Source of the DNA: Arsenophonus endosymbiont of Aleurodicus floccissimus
GTDB lineage: Bacteria > Pseudomonadota > Gammaproteobacteria > Enterobacterales > Enterobacteriaceae
Direction of reading: 5' to 3'
Length of the DNA: 38,289 nucleotides
Assembly (NCBI RefSeq): GCF_900343025.1
Contig: NZ_OUND01000008.1
Coordinates: 1 to 38,289, forward strand
Every line of letters begins with the position of its first letter. The stretch's first letter is position 1. A model generated the notes under the pieces. It was not told the origin of the DNA, did no database searches, and saw only the letters and a list, made by a program, of their open reading frames with translations. The translations under genes were made by a program, and so were the position numbers. Below are positions 19,456 through 27,835 of the stretch, one piece after another.

Positions 19456-20115
19456 TTATTTATGTTCTGCCAACGCTAATGTTTTTTCTACCAATTTATC
19501 TATCCCTTGATGAGCCTCATTAATATTATTAGCTAACATATAAGCAGGTGTAGAGACAATTTTGTTTTCGTTATCAACAACCACATCAGCAACCCCACAA
19601 TTAACTGGAGATCCTCCTAGACTCTTTATAATATCATTTGTATCTTTATCGTTACCTATTGTTAATTTTATATTTTTTTCGTAAATAATTGGTAATAATG
19701 CAGGACCAATACAAATATAACCAACAGCCTTTCCTATAAAACTTTGACAAATCTTCAAAAGATCAGGTTGTAATTTGAAATTACTACCTTCAAATGCAAA
19801 GGTTGATAGATTTTTAGCAACCCCAAACCCACCAGGTACAATAAGTGCACCAAAATTCGAAGAATCACATTCTGTAATAGGCTTTACTTTCCCTCTTACT
19901 ATACGGGCTGATTCAATTAAAACGTTTCTTTTTTCAGACGTTTGCTCACCTGTTAAATGATTGACAACATGATATTGTTCTATATCAGGAGCAAAGCATT
20001 GATAATTAACCCCTCTTTTTTCTAAAGAAAGTAAAGTAAGAACAACTTCATTAATTTCTGCGCCGTCTAGATAACCACATCCTGATAATATGACTGCCAC
20101 ATTTAAATTAGCCAT
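19456..20115 (-). CDS. elbB: ElbB, DJ-1/PfpI-family glyoxalase
   Basis: A complete 219-residue protein matching E. coli ElbB (217 residues), a DJ-1/PfpI-superfamily protein with glyoxalase activity once linked to isoprenoid synthesis. Landmarks: AVILSGCGYLDGAEINEVVL, CFAPDIEQYHVVNHLTGEQ, LIVPGGFGVAKNLS, the nucleophile elbow GYICIGPALLP with its cysteine, and TPAYMLANNI. No lesion is visible. It starts ATG and overlaps the stop of the upstream 118-codon frame by 8 bp, suggesting co-transcription. elbB is normally chromosomal, so a plasmid copy is unusual; it may supply methylglyoxal detoxification. Confidence 0.93.
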   Translation of the reverse strand: MANLNVAVILSGCGYLDGAEINEVVLTLLSLEKRGVNYQCFAPDIEQYHVVNHLTGEQTSEKRNVLIESARIVRGKVKPITECDSSNFGALIVPGGFGVAKNLSTFAFEGSNFKLQPDLLKICQSFIGKAVGYICIGPALLPIIYEKNIKLTIGNDKDTNDIIKSLGGSPVNCGVADVVVDNENKIVSTPAYMLANNINEAHQGIDKLVEKTLALAEHK

Positions 20116-20464
20116 TGAAACCTCTCTTTTTAAGTTCAGCGATTAACAAAAGTGTTGTTTTATTTTGATATTTTTCCATATAATTGGAAATATCACGGAT
20201 CTTATCTTCAACTCCCAAGCGTGCATCAAACACTATCATAAAAACCTCATTTAAAAAATTTGGGAAATCAAAATTTTCTTGATACCAACTCCCCAAACTT
20301 CTTATAGGGGCATGAAGAGCATTGAACTCTCGAATGTAAGCTGATGTTCTGTGCTGCAACATATTTGTTATTCTTGTTTTAATTTTGTCTGTCTGACCCA
20401 AGTTATCTGTCATTAAAATTGACCTGAGTTCTTGTAACTTCCCTCTATAATGATAACAACCCAT
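20108..20464 (-). CDS. hypothetical protein, 118 residues
   Basis: A complete frame just upstream of elbB and overlapping its start. No family is recognised. It is mostly polar and probably helical, with SLGSWYQENFDFPNFLNEVF and an end LLLIAELKKRGFNG. The first ATG (20464) has no clear ribosome site; MTDNLG, 17 codons in, is an alternative start. The neighbouring small membrane ORF and the LuxR-type gene upstream may belong to the same unit. Confidence 0.6.
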   Translation of the reverse strand: MGCYHYRGKLQELRSILMTDNLGQTDKIKTRITNMLQHRTSAYIREFNALHAPIRSLGSWYQENFDFPNFLNEVFMIVFDARLGVEDKIRDISNYMEKYQNKTTLLLIAELKKRGFNG

Positions 20465-20476
20465 TGATTTTACATA

Positions 20477-20614
20477 TTATAATGTCATTTCAGCCGACAA
20501 AACATCATATTGAAAAACTCTTAAAGAATTCTCTTTATCATAATATTTATACCATCCAAGTACACCAACAACTCCGTAAATTGCTAATAAAATAATTCTA
20601 ATTTGTAGCAGCAT
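20477..20614 (-). CDS. small membrane protein, about 45 residues
   Basis: A short frame starting MLLQIRIILLAIYGVVGVLG, one membrane segment, followed by a charged tail ending SAEMTL-TAA. It lies between the LuxR-type gene and the 118-codon frame, 12 bases before the latter's ATG. The hydrophobic pattern and tight packing argue for a real gene. No family is recognised. Confidence 0.45.
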   Translation of the reverse strand: MLLQIRIILLAIYGVVGVLGWYKYYDKENSLRVFQYDVLSAEMTL

Positions 20615-20626
20615 GGCGCTATTTTT

Positions 20627-20908
20627 TTACTCCAAAGAATAATTCATTAGGACTCTTAACAATACAACACTTCTTATATCATCTAATGAAAACACGCCAA
20701 GATTATTCTTGGCCGAAGTTAAAATGTTTTTGACAGTGAAATATGAAACATTCCTCATATGCGCTATTTTTTTCACTGAAAAACCAACAAAAAATAACAT
20801 AACAATTTCACGCTGTGCCAATGTTAACTTAGGAAGAATGTTACCGAAGGATTTTCGCTTCTGTAAATTGCTTTCAGCATTTTCTATAAATATTTTTATG
20901 TAATTCAT
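20627..20908 (-). CDS. LuxR-type HTH regulator, small
   Basis: A 93-residue protein whose residues 25-85 form a LuxR/GerE helix-turn-helix: LTLAQREIVMLFFVGFSVKK, then IAHMRNVSYFTVKNILTSAK. It lacks a long sensory domain; the N-terminal 25 residues are basic and polar. Such stand-alone HTH proteins are common regulators. Its target may be the elbB unit just downstream or the transfer operon. Confidence 0.75.
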   Translation of the reverse strand: MNYIKIFIENAESNLQKRKSFGNILPKLTLAQREIVMLFFVGFSVKKIAHMRNVSYFTVKNILTSAKNNLGVFSLDDIRSVVLLRVLMNYSLE

Positions 20909-20986
20909 ACTACCCCCCCAACAAATTCAAAAATATGAGTACATTTATAAGGAAGCAAGTTCACAGGGATATAGAGCTCAAAGCCT

Positions 20987-21534
20987 TCAGATTTGCAAAA
21001 TGCTCTTAACTGACCAACCGAATGCCACGTTGACTTTTCCGTAGATAGTCTTCAAGTGCGATTCAACCGTTGAGGGACAAACATCTAACCTTCTAGCAAT
21101 TTCCTTGCTGTTTAACCATTGCATCGTGAAAAACAATACTTGCCACTCTTTATCAGTGAACAGCTTGTTGGGTCTTTCTGTGCTAACTGCATAAGGCTGC
21201 TTGCCATCGACATACTCCAACGGTGACAAAAACAGGAACTCTTGAGCGTGAAAAAAAAAGTACCTAAGTAGCTATTTTCCTGACTCAATAGAGGGATAAA
21301 ATCAATTTGCCAAAGTTTCGGTGGTTTTTTGTAATCAAACGTCAAATTGCTTATGACATAAAATAGGGATTTTTCAGTGCTGATTTTCGCTAATAAATCC
21401 TCCATTTCAGGCGCATCTTTATTGAATGCTAACAACTCCATCATTGCTGCATTCGTAGAGATTTCACCTTCGCTATCCGAAAATCCACAGGGAATAGACG
21501 CGCGTAGACAAAATTCCTGCATTTTGGATTTCAT
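20987..21534 (-). pseudogene. PAS-like/LuxR regulator, frame broken at a T9 run
   Basis: Two overlapping frames make one protein if a single base is added to the T9 coding run (A9 at 21251-21259): ...NSYLGTFFFHAQEFLFLSPLEYV. The N-terminal part (residues 1-95: CGFSDSEGEISTNAAMMELL, WQIDFIPLLSQENSYLG) has the look of a PAS fold. The C-terminal part is a LuxR HTH (LFTDKEWQVLFFTMQWLNSK, EIARRLDVCPSTVESHLKTI). The layout resembles PAS plus HTH regulators such as TraJ of F-like plasmids, so a transfer activator is possible but unproven. The ATG overlaps the stop of a 44-codon upstream gene (ATGA). Confidence 0.65.
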
Positions 21535-21665
21535 ACCGCACCTCCGACTCTATTCAGAATTCTGGCACGCTGGCGAAGGGTTAAATTGCGTGAAGTTCGA
21601 GCAAATAACTCGATTATTTGATTAGGTGCTTCACATACGAGCACGCGGAAGGTAGACTTTTTCAT
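21531..21665 (-). CDS. small 44-residue protein coupled to the PAS/LuxR gene
   Basis: A short frame with a good AGGAG ribosome site, beginning MKKSTFRVLVCEAPNQIIEL and ending RILNRVGGAV-TGA. The stop overlaps the next gene's start as ATGA, the classic sign of translational coupling. Its basic region LRQRARILNRV could form a helix. No family is recognised. Confidence 0.6.
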   Translation of the reverse strand: MKKSTFRVLVCEAPNQIIELFARTSRNLTLRQRARILNRVGGAV

Positions 21666-21783
21666 TAGCCTTACTCCTATTGATACTAGGTTTAGGGTTA
21701 GCTGCCTCTTTGGGATTAGAGCCCATTGGGGTAGCGCAATAATTTACCTGTTACATCATCAACTATTAGATTGGCCGTGTTGG

Positions 21784-22074
21784 TTATATGGCCACATAAA
21801 TCTTTAATATTTCATGCATCATTTCATTAACACTTATTCCTTTTTGTTCTGCCTTTTTCTTAATTTCGTTATATAAAGAAGGCTGCATAAGCATTTGCAC
21901 TCGCTTACTCTTAGTTTCTGGAACGATTTTAATTTCTTCTTTTCCGATTTTTGGATCTGCTTTAATTGGTAATTCTGCTTTTATAGACTGAGTTAATGAA
22001 AAGTCTTCTGTATCCTCTGCCATGCTAATAAAAGCCATCGCTGGGTTAGCGTTGGCAAAGCTCTTCTTACTCAT
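21784..22074 (-). CDS. ribbon-helix-helix partition partner of ParA
   Basis: A 96-residue protein following parA with a 4-bp overlap. The N-terminal half is polar and probably unstructured. The C-terminal half (KRVQMLMQPSLYNEIKKKAE, then KGISVNEMMHEILKIY) is a ribbon-helix-helix DNA-binding fold. This fits the small centromere-binding proteins of type Ib partition systems (ParG, or ParB-like). It probably binds sites near this operon and stimulates ParA. Confidence 0.8.
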   Translation of the reverse strand: MSKKSFANANPAMAFISMAEDTEDFSLTQSIKAELPIKADPKIGKEEIKIVPETKSKRVQMLMQPSLYNEIKKKAEQKGISVNEMMHEILKIYVAI

Positions 22075-22835
22075 TGGTTAATATCCTTCCAAATCTGTTT
22101 CATTAGCGCATCATAATCTTTGGTGGCATTACTTTTATGGTTATAGTTAAATATGTCTTTTTTCATAGCCTGTGCTTCTCTGACTGCCAAAGCTTCTCTC
22201 ACATATTGCGTGTATACCTTTGTCTGTAGCTGTATAGCTGTATCTGTAATGACTTTTTGTAAATCACGGCTTAATATGCTACGTGTATTGTGTTTTGTTA
22301 ATACAATACCAAGCACTTTTAAATCTTTATTTGTATAGCGCTTTACTGTTTCTATAGTTTGGCCTAACTGGGTTATTCCTTGTAAGCTAAATATATCGGC
22401 TTGCGCTGGTATTACAGCGTAATTACTTGCTGTTAATGCGTTAATAGTGATTATGTTTAAGGTTGGAGGAGTATCAATAACTACAAAGTCATAGCTAATT
22501 AGATCTACTAAAGCTTTTTTTAATCTATACTCTTTACCTGTCTGGGTTAACGCTATATCGACGTTAGCAAGTGAAGGTGTAGAAGGTATAATCCAAAATT
22601 TGCTTGGTGTTAGCTGAATTTTATCTGCCTGTATTCTTTCAGCTACTAATACTTCTAGCATATTGTAATCGCTATTTCTTGCTCCTATAGCGTATGTAAG
22701 ATTTCCTTGCTGATCTATATCTAAGAGTAATACTTTTTTATTCTTTTTTACCTGTATCCAAGCACCTATAGCTTGTGCTGTGGTGGTTTTTCCTACTCCA
22801 CCTTTCTGGTTTATAATTGTTATTATTTTAGCCAT
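22071..22835 (-). CDS. parA: ParA partition ATPase
   Basis: A 254-residue ParA/Soj/MinD-type ATPase for plasmid segregation. The deviant Walker A box is KGGVGKTTTAQ at residues 11-21, with the signature lysine of the group; LLLDIDQQGNLT is the A' box and FVVIDTPPTLN the Walker B. It lacks an N-terminal HTH, so it is type Ib-like, and autoregulation would fall to its RHH partner. No lesion is visible. It lies next to repA, both on the minus strand. Confidence 0.95.
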   Translation of the reverse strand: MAKIITIINQKGGVGKTTTAQAIGAWIQVKKNKKVLLLDIDQQGNLTYAIGARNSDYNMLEVLVAERIQADKIQLTPSKFWIIPSTPSLANVDIALTQTGKEYRLKKALVDLISYDFVVIDTPPTLNIITINALTASNYAVIPAQADIFSLQGITQLGQTIETVKRYTNKDLKVLGIVLTKHNTRSILSRDLQKVITDTAIQLQTKVYTQYVREALAVREAQAMKKDIFNYNHKSNATKDYDALMKQIWKDINQ

Positions 22836-22969
22836 ATGCGTGTCGTCGTGTATGCGTATTATAATTCATAATAATGATATTTAATAGAATTATTTTAAAA
22901 CAAAAAAATACGTATTATGATAGATTATATAGCAAAATACACATACCCTAAATAATCGATATAAAATAA

Positions 22970-23908
22970 TTATTCTTTATTTAAAATCTTATTTTTAATC
23001 TTAAAAATCTCTTTCTTACCTTTTTCTCGTTTACGTGATGCTTCTGCTTGTGGAGTATTTTGATTACGGTTTTTGAAAATAACCTTATCTGTGATCGAAT
23101 CAAAAAGAATTTCATAATCTGGAAGATCATTGGCTTTAGCCAATTGTTTAATATTAAATTTGAACTTAGATAAAGCAGCAGTACTACCTGTTTTTAAATA
23201 CAATTTTTCTAAACAAATTGTAAATTCGGCCTGATTACCACAATGTTTTCGAGCAATCTCATATAATCGTCTATCTATTGCTTTCCTGATACGAAAATAA
23301 TCAGGACTAATTTGTAATACCTTAGTTTTTGTGATTGCTTGATAAAACCAATCAGGTAATGTAACTTCTATCATTCCAATATCTAATTTTCCTTTTTGTT
23401 TCTCTGTAATTTCCCACTTATCAATTAGACCAAAATCAATCGTTTTTTTATCATCAGCAGAATAAACAATATTCGTTTGGATCCTCGTTCCAGATAAGCG
23501 AGATAATGCTTTTTTCAAATCATCGTAAGCCCGTCCACTCTTATCTCGATTAGTCGTTACAAAAAAATCATATGGAGTAAAAGCAACCGTGTGACTAATT
23601 GGCTGATTAAAATTAATGGCTTCTTGTAATTTTGAAATAGCATAAATCCAAATGTCCTTATCAAATACCGTCGCTAAACCAATTTTAGAAGATGATCTAA
23701 CTTCTATAGTCACATTACCATTTCTATACACTCTAGGTTTTGTATCACCAGCTTTCAACGCAAAAAATGGATGTTCCATACTTGCCATTTCATCCCGAAA
23801 GGTTGAAATATCGACATCATCAGCGATAAAAAATTCGAGTTGGTTATGTTTATGAGGTCGTAATGTCTTCAAGTTGTTTTTTCTCTTTTTGTTTGTAAAA
23901 TAAACCAC
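22970..23908 (-). CDS. repA: replication initiator protein A (RPA family)
   Basis: A 312-residue initiator of the RPA (RepA) family found on many proteobacterial plasmids, which binds iterons and opens the origin. Landmarks: MEHPFFALKAGD, GLATVFDKDIWIYAISKLQE, AFTPYDFFVTTNRDKSGRAY, RLSGTRIQTNIV, DYFRIRKAIDRRLYEIARKH and LPDYEILFD. It matches the family across its full length; the C-terminal 40 residues are a basic tail. It is transcribed away from the iterons, with an inverted repeat immediately upstream that probably serves as its operator. It appears intact. Confidence 0.92.
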   Translation of the reverse strand: MVYFTNKKRKNNLKTLRPHKHNQLEFFIADDVDISTFRDEMASMEHPFFALKAGDTKPRVYRNGNVTIEVRSSSKIGLATVFDKDIWIYAISKLQEAINFNQPISHTVAFTPYDFFVTTNRDKSGRAYDDLKKALSRLSGTRIQTNIVYSADDKKTIDFGLIDKWEITEKQKGKLDIGMIEVTLPDWFYQAITKTKVLQISPDYFRIRKAIDRRLYEIARKHCGNQAEFTICLEKLYLKTGSTAALSKFKFNIKQLAKANDLPDYEILFDSITDKVIFKNRNQNTPQAEASRKREKGKKEIFKIKNKILNKE

Positions 23909-23944
23909 ACCCTTTCTCCTAGAGTGTTTAGGATTGTTGGTTAG

Positions 23945-23976
23945 AGCCTACTGAATGTATCCGCATTCAGTAGGCT
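23945..23976. promoter_or_regulatory. 13-bp perfect inverted repeat upstream of repA
   Basis: Arms agcctactgaatg and cattcagtaggct enclose a 6-base loop, between the repA start and the iterons. It may be an autoregulatory RepA operator, as plasmid initiators often repress their own gene through an inverted repeat. It could also act as a terminator on the plus strand, since T-rich sequence follows. Its half-sites do not closely match the iteron core. Confidence 0.6.
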
Positions 23977-24000
23977 TGTTTGTTTAATAAAAAAACGATT

Positions 24001-24197
24001 CGGCTTTTAGGAATAGCTTAAACATCGGCTTTTAGGAAAATTATATCGGCTTTTAGGAATAAATCAATTAAAAGCTCAAAAAGAAAACAAAATTAACTGT
24101 GAATAACTCATTTTAGTTATCGGCTTTTAGGAATAAACTATCGGCTTTTAGGAATAAACTATCGGCTTTTAGGAATAAACTATCGGCTTTTAGGAAA
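24001..24197. repeat. seven iterons of the replication origin
   Basis: The core cggcttttaggaa occurs seven times in the same direction, starting at 24001, 24026, 24047, 24121, 24142, 24163 and 24184. The last four are exactly 21 bp apart, so RepA would bind on one face of the helix. The first three are spaced 25 and 21 bp. The split, 3 plus 4 with about 60 bp between holding a DnaA-box-like tgtgaataa (24098-24106), resembles iteron origins with separate copy-control and initiation arrays. Confidence 0.93.
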
Positions 24198-24350
24198 AAC
24201 TTATATTTTTTTATATAGTAAAAACATGGATTTACATATTGTTTTTTTGCCTTTAACTCTTTTAACTTATACATAACTAAATATAACTACGCGCGCGCGA
24301 GGTTTTTCTGTGGATAACTTTTTTCTAACAAAAACCCTGAACCGAAAATA
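24198..24350. other. probable origin unwinding region with DnaA box
   Basis: AT-rich sequence beyond the iterons, with a perfect DnaA box in reverse orientation (tgtggataa, 24309-24317) and a run of alternating cgcgcgcgcg near 24290. These features, adjacent to iterons, mark the likely start of replication. The exact melting site cannot be fixed by eye. Confidence 0.65.
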
Positions 24351-24391
24351 TGTTACTACTGAGTGACCGTATTTCTTTTTTGCAATTGTGA

Positions 24392-24448
24392 TATTCCGCT
24401 TCCTTGTCTGCTCACTCGCTTCGCTCGGTCACAGACTTGCGGCGAGCG
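24392..24448. other. segment resembling the region upstream of the ColE1/pMB1 origin
   Basis: From memory of pMB1-type vectors, the order ccgcttcct, then ctcact, then cgctcggtc, and finally gcggcgagcgg is shared in the same order and nearly the same spacing. It also forms an imperfect hairpin (cgctcg/cgagcg). It may be a single-strand initiation or replication-fork site kept on unrelated plasmids. Confidence 0.45.
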
Positions 24449-24559
24449 GCGGGATTTTAATAAAAAAATTTTTTTAGTTAATTAACCTGAAACATTGCAC
24501 TATTCAGTTGCTACGGCTAGCATCACTAGGATTAACGTATACATTAATTCAGACACAAC

Positions 24560-24832
24560 ATGAACAAAACAGAAATCATCAATCAAATTGCTGAAAAAGC
24601 CCACTTAATAAAAAAAGATTCAGAGAAGACGCTGAACGCTTTCATCAAAACTGTGAGTGAAACCTTAAAATCAGGCGATGATATACAACTCGTTAGCTTT
24701 GGTAGCTTTCAGGTTAAGCCAAGAGCAGCAAGGGAAGGACTCAATCCACAAACAGGAAAGGTTATACAGATTGCTGCTGCAAACGTACCGAGTTTTAAGA
24801 CAGGTAAAACTTTGAAAGAAGCCGTCAAATAA
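24560..24832 (+). CDS. HU-like nucleoid protein
   Basis: A 90-residue member of the HU/IHF family, which bends DNA and helps replication, recombination and transfer. It begins MNKTEIINQIAEKAHLIKKD and has the family signature VSFGSFQVKPRAAREGLNPQ with the DNA-intercalating Pro within the arm. HU rather than IHF is favoured by length and by the absence of IHF-specific features. It lies beside the origin and transcribes away from it. A plasmid copy may help RepA/DnaA open the origin or form relaxosomes. It looks intact. Confidence 0.93.
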   Translation: MNKTEIINQIAEKAHLIKKDSEKTLNAFIKTVSETLKSGDDIQLVSFGSFQVKPRAAREGLNPQTGKVIQIAAANVPSFKTGKTLKEAVK

Positions 24833-24861
24833 CATGACCGAAAAAGATGTACGAATTAAAG

Positions 24862-24911
24862 CACCTGTACAAAACGCAATTTTACTATTTTCGTACAGGT
24901 GTTTTGTACAG
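24862..24911. promoter_or_regulatory. overlapping alternative hairpins downstream of the HU gene
   Basis: The left arm cacctgtacaaaac can pair with gtacaggtg (24893-24901) or, shifted, with gttttgtacag (24901-24911). The two pairings exclude each other. The first followed by tttt is a plausible terminator for the HU gene. Confidence 0.5.
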
Positions 24912-25120
24912 AGTCCGAAACCGAACGATTTTGGAAAACTAAAATTGCTTATCGAAATTAGAAAAATTTTGAGTTAGGGATTAGAAATAACGGTCATAAT
25001 CCTATCTAAAACGCGCTGTAATCAATTCTGAGCTATTTTTTCAAAAAAAACGTATCCAAACAAGGTAAAAATTTGATCGGTGCGCAAAACACGTTATAGC
25101 GATTTTTGCTTCTCAGATAA

Positions 25121-25151
25121 AAAACACCCAGTAAGGTTAACGAGGTGTTTT
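25121..25151. terminator. hairpin near the IS110-like remnant
   Basis: Arms aaaacacc and ggtgtttt around a 15-base loop. It lies just beyond the 3' end of the transposase remnant. Terminator or element end cannot be separated. The stretch 24912-25120 holds no supportable gene. Confidence 0.45.
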
Positions 25152-25189
25152 GATGGCATGAGATACCGTCTTCTCCATCATGATACAAG

Positions 25190-26128
25190 TTATATTTTTT
25201 CATCGAAGGGGATGCCAGATTTCAACACACCATAGTTAATTGGAGTAACTTTCGCATTGCTGCGCAAATGCCTATTTTACCTCCTTTTATGGCGCGATAC
25301 GAGCCGTTGCCACTATGCTTTTAACTATTGGGTTACAAGAAATGACGGCTAGAGCTGGCATTTACAATGCTTTTCTAAGCTCTGTATGACCTCGTTTTGA
25401 TAGGCGACTTCGCCCTTTAAATAAACCAAATTCATACAGCTTTGGGTTAAGACCCGCATAGGTGACGACTTCTTTGCTGTTGTTGAATTTTGATACATTA
25501 CCCACATATGCCAACAAACTGGCACTCAGTATTTCACCAACACCAGGAATGCTTTCCAACAACGCTTTATTTTTCTTTAATTCAGGATCACCATCGATAT
25601 GATTTTTTATTTTTTCGTTGGTGGATTAGATTTGTTGTTTCAGGGCATCAATACAGTGAGGGTTGAACGACATCTTCAGCTACTGACTACCGTTTACCTG
25701 CATTTGCTTCATTTCTTCTAAATTCTTTAGATGGCATACCAGCGCTGTTAACTGACGTTCACGCAATGGCGTAGGTGTCCAGAGATTTGGCTTATGTAGT
25801 GCGCAGTAACGCGCTATTCTCTTAGTATCTCCCTTATCAGTTTTATTTCGACTTAATTCAATCTCGCCAAAAGTATGAATACGTGATAAGTTTTCTATAC
25901 TGACGTCAATGCCATTATCAGCCAAAAACGTAGCCAGGGGAATGCTATAATTTCCTGTTGCTTCAAAACAGATATGACAATCATCGTAAATAGACAGCCG
26001 CTTTAATAAATGAGCAAATCCAGATTGAGTATTTGGAAATATCTTTGTTTTATCTTTTTTCTCTCAACCCATACTGCAACGTCGAATTTTAGTTTAGCAA
26101 CGTCAACGCCCACTGAGATTTTGTCCAT
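25190..26128 (-). pseudogene. IS110/IS116-family transposase, broken
   Basis: Relic of an IS110-family (DEDD) transposase of about 310 residues. It starts MDKISVGVDVAKLKFDVAVW with the first catalytic Asp in VDVAK. A frameshift lies at the A6 coding run (T6 at 26055-26060), one base short. Then come CFEATGNYSIPLA, the central LSRNKTDKGDTKRIARY with its acidic residues, TAG after NGSQ (25680) and TAA after LKQQI. The C-terminal IS116/902 part follows: SIPGVGEILSASLLAYVG and YAGLNPKLYEFGL. TAA replaces the usual Tyr in RKAL*MPAL, and a last frameshift precedes YGVLKSGIPF. IS110 elements lack normal terminal inverted repeats, so the ends cannot be placed. Confidence 0.9.
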
Positions 26129-26373
26129 GGTGAATTCTCCCATGAAAAAAAGATAATTAAATTATCGCCATGACCTTCCTTATAAATATGTGCTCAAAGC
26201 ACAAGATACCGTTCGGTTTTATAGGCGATGATAAAATATGTCATCGGGGTTTTATTTCATTCACAAGCTTCAAAGCTTAAGGATTAATGTCATGTCATGA
26301 AAAGATTGCTCATTCAATATGGCTTATTCGTTTGTTATTATGCAATTTAGTATGTAAACAGTGAAAATATCGG
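26129..26373. other. intergenic region with a hairpin terminator
   Basis: No gene is seen. A small hairpin (cgatga 26226-26231, tcatcg 26241-26246, then ggggtttt) may end transcription on the plus strand. Part of this is probably IS110 flanking sequence. Confidence 0.4.
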
Positions 26374-26601
26374 ATGAGTAAAAAACGCAGTTTGAAAAAG
26401 TTAAAACTTAACCACAAAGACAATGCCTTTGTAGTTAAACCATTTTTGGTATTTGATATCAAAAATCAGCATTCTTCACAATTTTTTGATACTTACGATG
26501 AAGCAGCTGAGTACTGTATTGATAAGGGATTATCAACATTTCTGGAAGTCGGAGAGGTAAGTTACAACAATCCTAATGAGCTTTTCCCTCTCTCCCGTTA
26601 A
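26374..26601 (+). CDS. hypothetical protein, 75 residues
   Basis: A small frame with a basic N-terminus (MSKKRSLKKLKLNHKD) and FFDTYDEAAEYCIDKGLSTF. No family is recognised. The ATG follows a weak GGATG context. The next 150 bases (26602-26760) hold only degenerate frames. Confidence 0.4.
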   Translation: MSKKRSLKKLKLNHKDNAFVVKPFLVFDIKNQHSSQFFDTYDEAAEYCIDKGLSTFLEVGEVSYNNPNELFPLSR

Positions 26602-26760
26602 TTTTTCTTTTGTACCAAAGAACTCTTCAACGATCTATGTGATTGATGTTAATGATTTTGAGGAAGTGAGCAAAGAAATAATCGAAGGTAAGGTCTTTTT
26701 ACCTTGTCCTTCAAACTCTCTTCATTGATATTTTTCTAAGTTAAAAGGGAATATTACAAG

Positions 26761-27738
26761 ATAAATAAAAAATTCACGCTAAGCCCACACTACAGTGTAT
26801 TCAAACAGTTTCTGAGTGAAAAAGAGACGGCTAAAGATTTTTTCGATATCTGGTTACCTGAAGAGATTAAATCTCTTTGTTATTTAAACAGCCTCAAGGT
26901 GGAATCAGGCTCATTTATCGATAGTGAGATGAAAAACTATCAAAGTGATATTTTGTACTCCGTTAAAACAGAAAAAGGGAAAGGTTACTTTTATCTTTTA
27001 ATCAAAGCGCAATCATCACCCAACAAGCTCATGGCATGGCGATTGATGCGTTATAGCATGGGCGCGATGCAAAAACATTTAGAGGCTGGCCACAAAAAAT
27101 TACCCTTAGTGTTTCCTATCCTGTTTTACACGGGTGAGAAAAGTCCTTATTCCTATAGTACAGATTGGTTCGACTGCTTTAGTGGGCGGGATATTGCTAA
27201 AAAGATTTACACCAAACCGTTTAGGCTCGTCGACGTTACCACGCTCGATGACGGTAAAATTATGCAGCACAAACGAATGGCTTTGTTTGAGTTAGTCCAG
27301 AAGCACATTCGCCGACGTGATATGACCGAGCTTATGCATGAAATTGTCACGCTGTTGTCGTATAATTATTATACTGATAATCAGGTTATCACTATGTTTA
27401 ATTATCTCATTCAGGAAGGTAACACACAAAAACCAATGGAATTTATTACTGAGATAGCTAAACAGTCAGAGAAACACGAAGGAGCACTTATGACCATTGC
27501 TCAACAAATTGAAGAGATCGGAATTAAAAAAGGCATACAAAAAGGCAAACTGGAAGGCCGTCAGGAAGGCTACCAGTTAGGCAAAAATGATAGAGTTCAA
27601 GAAGGTAAACTTGAAGGCGAAAAACAGGCTTCGATGAAGATAGCGCGCCAACTTCTTGAGAAAAGCGTAGAAAGAGATATCGTGAAACTATCAACGGGTC
27701 TCACTGATACTGAAATGAGCAACCTGTTTAAAGATTAA
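26761..27738 (+). pseudogene. Rpn/YhgA-family nuclease, start codon and catalytic Glu lost
   Basis: Matches the Rpn (YhgA-like, Transposase_31) family of PD-(D/E)XK nucleases that promote RecA-independent recombination. Family sequence begins at the codon reading ATA (26761): INKKFTLSPHYSVFKQFL, then DFFDIWLPEEIKSLC and LKVESGSFIDSEMKNYQSDI with the catalytic Asp. The next motif, IEHQS in relatives, is IKAQSS here, so the catalytic Glu is Lys (GAA to AAA). The ATA stands where an ATG is expected, with AAAGGGA upstream. Both changes are G-to-A. The remaining ~320 codons are open, through LPLVFPILFYTGEKSPY and a charged repeat tail (KKGIQKGKLEGRQEG). The first ATG, in a poor place, would give 279 residues. 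Confidence 0.85.
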
Positions 27739-27835
27739 ACCATACAGAACGCCAGAAATTAAGCCTCAATCGCCCTGGAAAGGTTTCACAGGAAGAGCAG
27801 TCACAAAGTAACTCAGTTTACTGTAAAAGGTCTGG

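Noticed and set aside
24001-24197. CRISPR-like array
   Set aside because: The repeats are short, at 21-bp intervals with almost no spacer, and lie next to repA: iterons, not CRISPR.
24289-24299. Z-DNA-type cgcgcgcgcg run as a separate regulatory element
   Set aside because: A ten-base alternating run near an origin is notable, but nothing links it to a function.
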